Shown piece after piece: positions 58,600-64,000 of a DNA stretch of 64,000 nt. The position numbers and the translations under genes are program-made. This DNA is from Heliopora coerulea (Eukaryota > Cnidaria > Anthozoa > Scleralcyonacea > Helioporidae), in contig JASJOG010000026.1 of assembly GCA_030142905.1 (NCBI GenBank), positions 641,001-705,000 on the forward strand, written 5' to 3'. The notes under the pieces were generated by a model. The model was not told the origin of the DNA. It worked only from the letters and a program-made list of their open reading frames with translations, and did not search any database. The stretch's first letter is position 1. Every line of letters begins with the position of its first letter.

Positions 58600-61015
58600 T
58601 ATATGATGAAAAGTTTGTTCTCAAGCTTTTATTTCAGAAAATTTCTGAGCCCTCCAACGGGAATTGAACCCGTGTCTCCCGATTGCTGGTACGGTTGTTT
58701 TACCACTAGACTATAGGGTCTCAGATGGCAAGCATGATGTTAATTAGAGACCTGGTTCATAATATTGATATGCCTCTTTCATACTTGAAAGCTGAACATA
58801 CCTGTGATGTGATATTGTGTATGAGTGACTTTTATCTTACTAAGTGTAGATGTTTGTAAGCTTAGATCTATGTATGATGAAAAGTTACTTACCAGGTCTC
58901 TAATTAACATCATGCTTGCTGTCTGAGACCCTATAGTCTAGTGGTAAAACAACCATACCAGCAATCGGGAGACATGGGTTCGATTCCCATTGGGCTGGAG
59001 CTCAGAAATTTTCTGAGATAAAAAGCTTGAGAACAAACTTTTCATCATACATAGATCCAAGCTTACAAACATCTACACTTAGTAAGATGAACTTTACCCA
59101 TACACAATATCACATCACAGGTATGTTCAGCTTTCAAGTACGAAAGAGGCATATCAATATTACGAACCAGGTCTCTAATTAACATCATGCTTGCCGTCTG
59201 AGACCCTATAGTCTAGTGGTAAAACAACCATACCGGCAATCGGGAGACATGGGTTCGATTCCCATTGGGCTGGAGCTCAGAAATTTTCTGAGATAAAAAG
59301 CTTGAGAACAAACTTTTCATCATACATAGATCCAAGCTTACAAACATCTACACTTAGTAAGATGAACTTTACCCATACACAATATCACATCACAGGTATG
59401 TTCAGCTTTCAAGTACGAAAGAGGCATATCAATATTACGAACCAGGTCTCTAATTAACATCATGCTTGCCGTCTGAGACCCTATAGTCTAGTGGTAAAAC
59501 AACCATACCGGCAATCGGGAGACATGGGTTCGATTCCCATTGGGCTGGAGCTCAGAAATTTTCTGAGATAAAAAGCTTGAGAACAAACTTTTCATCATAC
59601 ATAGATCCAAGCTTACAAACATCTACACTTAGTAAGATGAACTTTACCCATACACAATATCACATCACAGGTATGTTCAGCTTTCAAGTACGAAAGAGGC
59701 ATATCAATATTACGAACCAGGTCTCTAATTAACATCATGCTTGCCGTCTGAGACCCTATAGTCTAGTGGTAAAACAACCATACCGGCAATCGGGAGACAT
59801 GGGTTCGATTCCCATTGGGCTGGAGCTCAGAAATTTTCTGAGATAAAAAGCTTGAGAACAAACTTTTCATCATACATAGATCCAAGCTTACAAACATCTA
59901 CACTTAGTAAGATGAACTTTACCCATACACAATATCACATCACAGGTATGTTCAGCTTTCAAGTACGAAAGAGGCATATCAATATTACGAACCAGGTCTC
60001 TAATTAACATCATGCTTGCCGTCTGAGACCCTATAGTCTAGTGGTAAAACAACCGTACCGGCAATCGGGAGACATGGGTTTGATTCCTGTTGGGGAGCTC
60101 AGAAATTTTCTGAGATAAAAAGCTTGAGAACAAACTTTTTGTCATACCTAGATCCAAGCTTACAAACATCTACACTTAGTAAGATGAACTTTACCCATAC
60201 ACAATATCACATCACAGGTATGTTCAGCTTTCAAGTACGAAAGAGGCATATCAATATTACGAACCAGGTCTCTAATTAACATCATGCTTGCCGTCTGAGA
60301 CCCTATAGTCTAGTGGTAAAACAACCATACCGGCAATCGGGAGACATGGGTTCGATTCCCATTGGGCTGGAGCTCAGAAATTTTCTGAGATAAAAAGCTT
60401 GAGAACAAACTTTTCATCATACATAGATCCAAGCTTACAAACATCTACACTTAGTAAGATGAACTTTACCCATACACAATATCACATCACAGGTATGTTC
60501 AGCTTTCAAGTACGAAAGAGGCATATCAATATTACGAACCAGGTCTCTAACATCATGCTTGCCATCTGAGACCCTATAGTCTAGTGGTAAAACAACCATA
60601 CCAGCAATCGGGAGACACGGGTTTGATTCCCATTGGGCTGGAGCTCAGAAATTTTCTGAGATAAAAAGCTTGAGAACAAACTTTTCATCATACATAGATC
60701 CAAGCTTACAAACATCTACACTTAGTAAGATAAAAGTCACTCATACACAATATCACATCACAGGTATGTTCAGCTTTCAAGTACGAAAGAGGCATATCAA
60801 TATTACGAACCAGATCTATAATTAACATCATGCTTGCCATCTGAGACCCTATTGTCTAGTGGTAAAGCAATCGTACTGGCAATTGGGAGACACGGGTTCG
60901 ATTCCCGTTGGGGAGCTCAGAAATTTTCTGAGATAAAAGCTTGAGAACAAACTTTTCATCATACATTGATCCAAGCTTACAAACACCTACACTTAGTAAG
61001 ATAAAAGTCACTCAT
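58600..61015. repeat. Array of ~275-bp units, each with a tRNA-like segment
   Basis: Eight plus-strand units have the marker 'tctgagaccctatagtctag' (or a one-base variant) near 58921, 59196, 59471, 59746, 60021, 60293, 60564 and 60839. The period is 275 bp, with two short units of 272 and 271. One minus-strand unit (58600-58740) precedes them. By eye the units at 59196, 59471 and 59746 look identical, which suggests very recent amplification. Each unit holds an A box (TAGTCTAGTGG), a B box (GGTTCGATTCC), a T-rich stop (aaatttt) in a CTCAGAAA/TTTCTGAG palindrome, and TIR-derived sequence. Cloverleaf pairing of the acceptor and anticodon stems is poor, so I do not call functional tRNA genes. 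Confidence 0.9.
58834..59088 (+). mobile_element. tRNA-like core between 53-bp terminal inverted repeats
   Basis: The left TIR 58834-58886 and right TIR 59036-59088 are inverted copies with one mismatch (58834 starts atcttactaagtgtagatg). The 149-bp core contains the tRNA-like segment on the plus strand. Later array units retain the right TIR but replace the left TIR with a gaactttaccc...cgaaccaggtct segment. This is the most complete copy in the array. Confidence 0.8.
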
Positions 61016-62594
61016 TAACCTATATATATACATTTTTGAAATATTCAAAGGAAACAGAGGAAGAAAAGAGTTTTTCCCCCTTCATTTGAATACAAGCTCT
61101 TCCTATACGAAAGCCTGCTGATAAGCAAACTTAAACTTGTCCTTAAATGCAAATATTGGTTCAGCCCCACTTCAGTTAATGTTATGCTCTGAAATTATTT
61201 TATTTATTCTGTGTTTCTTGTTCTGTGGTTCACTTTCCTTTAGCTTTTATTCTCATCACCAGGACGCTTCCTCTTTTCTCAATTGTATATAACTGTTACT
61301 TTTAACACTGTTCTCCCATTGGTCAATTCTTAACACTTGGTAAATATATATCCATGCTTAAGCATATTTATTAATAGTATCTCTGAAGATGCTCTGGTGT
61401 ATACAACGAAACGTCAGAATAAATCTTTTACTTCGCATTTTATTTCATTTACTTTGCTCGGCTCTTATATTTCTTACAAGACTATAATCACTTAATCACA
61501 TGCGTCAGAACGAACAATTGTATGCACCGATTGATTGTATGGTGTAGATTGGCTTTAATGGCGGCCTCCAGTAGCCGGTTATCAAGCTACCCAGTACGTC
61601 AGCAGAATACAACTACCAGAATATTTTGCGGTATTTTCTTTTTCCTGGAAATATCTCGATTAACGGAACAAACGGAAAGACAATTGATCAGCTTTCTGTC
61701 GCCAAGGAGATTTGGAAAAACACTGCTAGTTGTATTCAGCTGATGAATAAAAAACGTGATTGGTTACCAAATTTTACGGCCAATGTCCGTCAACTTCATT
61801 TACAATCTGTGTACCTCTTCCAACGTTCGATGAAAAAAACGCGAAAAAACAAACCTATAAGACCTTAGTGGAAAACAGGCGAAACGTTGTCAGTGATAAT
61901 TCCCACTTTTGTCATGATCGTAATATACTTCTGGGGAGAAATCCCACTTAAAATGACGCAGGAATATTTCTTAATTTTCTGAGAAACATTTTCTCTCGCA
62001 ACCCAAACATTGCGTGTGGCAAAATTACAAAAAAAGTGAAAACGATCTTTTTCAATGATGTTTCTGCACAAATGTTTCCGAATTTTGTTAGGCTACCGAA
62101 GGATTTGAGCTGTTCTATTGATTCAAGAGGGTCACGTATAAACTCTGCTGGCGGACACGCAGCACACTCGTTTAGTGAGTAGAGCGGAAGCGCGCTAGGT
62201 GCACGTACCGGATATTTTAAGTTGTACTACCACAGATAACGAGGTGATAAAAGTCTCATGCGATCAACATCACTCGGAAGAAAGATAATATGAACAGATG
62301 GAGAAACAGAGCTGATCTAGTAAGGGGAAAAAAAAAAACATTAAGTGAAGTTTAAATCTTCCATGCTGAACGCCCTAGCTCCATAATCAGGTTTAAGAAT
62401 CAGGTCGAATAACGCGTGGGAGTTTTTTCAGGGAACAGCCCACGCCCACGAGTAGTGTCATCGCCGCGTCATTGTCCTGTTTATCTCGTTTGACTTTCAG
62501 AGGCTTCGCGACACAGTCTGCTGGTTTGGGATTGATTGTTGAGGAAAAGGAGAGTTTAAGAACTGTTTCATCTTTCAATTTTAAAGTCATCGGA
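61016..62594. other. Intergenic region, no gene seen
   Basis: 61405-61480 shares 'acgaaacgtcag' and 'ggctcttatatttcttac' with the foldback at 5641-5855. Small ORFs at 61522-61868 have no recognisable motif. Confidence 0.5.
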
Positions 62595-62673
62595 ATGTTA
62601 GCTCCTGTGTCGTCTCCGACAAATTTTGAAAGAAGGAGTGTGTCTGCTTCGCAGGCTTCCTTGAGCAGAGCTG
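62595..62673 (+). CDS. Possible first coding exon of an unidentified gene
   Basis: ATG at 62595 is followed by an open frame of 26 codons rich in Ser (PVSSPTNFERRSVSASQASL), ending at a strong donor CTG|GTAAGT (62673/62674). The frame is also open upstream to 62472. No downstream exon is identified in the window and the family is unknown. A minus-strand ORF (62393-62590) lies just upstream and is an alternative reading of this block. Confidence 0.25.
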
Positions 62674-64000
62674 GTAAGTCTTACGTTAAATTTATTTGTT
62701 GTGTTGTCTCGTGTCATGTTGCGTCCAGCTGTATTGTGCCCTGCTGATGTCGCTTATATTGAAACAAGGGATGAAAACTTACGCTGTTTTGAAATATTCG
62801 TGCTACTAAATGCACCGTTCGTCAGCTTTTCGCTTTTGAAACGTTTTTGGCACAAAAAGCTCGTAAATAAAGGATTAATCCCTGGGAAGCACTTCATCTT
62901 TAAACCGCTTGTACTTCATATTTTCCTTTTTCAAAAGCACAGCTGCATTTGTTGGCTTTTGCAATTTTGTCAGCTTAAACCGTGGACTTTGTTCCCCGAG
63001 AGCTTGGTGTTTTTGGCATACATAACTGGACTGTGAATCGTCGAAATATTCACACGTAAATTGTAATGGTCCAAATTTGTGAAGCGAGATGTTTGCCGTT
63101 CGATTCCAGTTGACCTTTCGATCTACTCCGTGACAACTGCCAAATTTATCGCCTTGGCAAACGATATTGCGTCGTTAACGACACAAGCACGTTTAAAAAT
63201 ATCTGCATATCTACTGAGCGATTTGTCTTTACAGTCAAAATTACGAGATTCGGGAATGTGAAAAAATTTTGAGAACTTCGACTCTGACAAGTTTTAAGTA
63301 ATTGTTACATTGTTGTTGTCGATACACACTTGCCTGGCTTTCTTGGGATTCTTAGACTCGCTTGGAGCAAGCTTTAATCTTTGCTGTGTTTTTTGATGTA
63401 ATGGTGTTTTTTAAGTTTCGGTTACCACGAAAATACCTAAATGGATGAATATCTGAGTAATTGAGTTTAAATCGAACTCCTCGTAGAAATGAGGTTGTGT
63501 GTTCAGTTCAACAAACGTTACATGAACGAAATTGCTTGAAAGGTTTCGCCTTACATCAGCTGACGGGGTTTTGTTTCGAGGGCAAACAAACATCAAAGCT
63601 TTCAAGGAGGTCGGTTTGTGAGTGAGTGTTAGATGTTTGATAACCTTTAGTAGGAAATGGTATTTGTTTTGTCGAAAGCTTACTAAAACAAACTTTGACC
63701 ATATTGGGTCACTGGAATGAGCGAGGAGCTCTTGTGAACTAAATACGAACCCTTCTGAATCCAAGAGTTTACACAGATGACCAGCTCTTGAATTACTGCC
63801 AATTCAGTATTTCGAAACTGCTTCTCTTATCTCTACTTCCCACGAAGACAAAATAAAGATTTTGCTTACTTTAGCATGAGACAGCATGGCACCGTTTCGT
63901 CGAAATAAACGGCCTCAACTTCATGGCAACCGTTTGTGACTGACAGCTGTTTCGCCGAGATACTGAATTAGGCACTTGAAATTAATTGGGATCCAAAGAT
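62674..64000. other. No supportable gene
   Basis: If the exon at 62595 is real, this is its first intron. A 117-codon minus-strand ORF (63411-63764) has no recognisable domain. Nothing else seen. Confidence 0.45.

Noticed and set aside
58921..60910. Functional tRNA genes in the array
   Set aside because: A and B boxes are good, but acceptor-stem and anticodon-stem pairing is poor, so I call tRNA-like repeats only.
63411..63764. 117-codon minus-strand ORF
   Set aside because: No motif, no paralogue visible, no splice-site support.

Overview
The window looks like nuclear DNA of a non-vertebrate metazoan, most likely a cnidarian (anthozoan: coral or sea anemone). The genes are animal genes with many small exons and GT-AG introns: an IRF-type transcription factor, the cilia gene DNAAF1, RAB20, SIAH, an intact gulonolactone oxidase, and an RNF14-type RBR ubiquitin ligase. 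The DNA is AT-rich. It is densely seeded with short foldback elements, tRNA-derived SINEs, a BEL/Pao LTR retrotransposon and LINE fragments. The phylum is an inference from gene content and repeat style and was not tested by any search.

Layout. 1-27.4 kb is gene-poor. It holds an acidic Ser/Asp-rich ORF (3373-4140, minus) and an exon coding an IRF DNA-binding domain (10786-11173, minus). The two may be the C- and N-terminal parts of one gene. A degenerate ~100-bp tandem repeat (6.5-9.1 kb), two long foldbacks (5.6 and 16.7 kb) and a 4952-bp BEL/Pao element with nearly identical LTRs but broken coding sequence (21703-26654) fill much of the rest.

27.4-58.2 kb is gene-dense. DNAAF1 (minus, 16 exons traced, 577 aa) is followed by RAB20 (plus, 4 exons, 214 aa). 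RAB20 converges on single-exon SIAH (minus, 279 aa). GULO (plus, 14 exons, 448 aa) and the RNF14-like RBR ligase (plus, 2 exons, 571 aa) follow. For the four multi-exon genes I joined exons by hand at consensus splice sites. Each gives an uninterrupted frame whose total length is divisible by three.

58.2-61.0 kb is an array of ~275-bp units. Each unit carries a tRNA-like segment with recognisable Pol III A and B boxes. At the array edge the tRNA-like core sits between 53-bp terminal inverted repeats. A mirror-image copy lies in the intron of the RNF14-like gene, so the gene's last exon is bracketed by a ~320-bp inverted repeat. 61-64 kb holds no gene I can support beyond one possible first exon.

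The genes do not form one pathway: innate immunity/transcription (IRF), dynein-arm assembly (DNAAF1), membrane traffic (RAB20), ubiquitination (SIAH, RNF14-like) and ascorbate synthesis (GULO). The most notable points are the tRNA-like/TIR element and its array, the Asn at the usual FAD-linking His position in an otherwise intact GULO, and the altered recognition helix in the IRF domain. I saw no rRNA, CRISPR array or prokaryotic feature.
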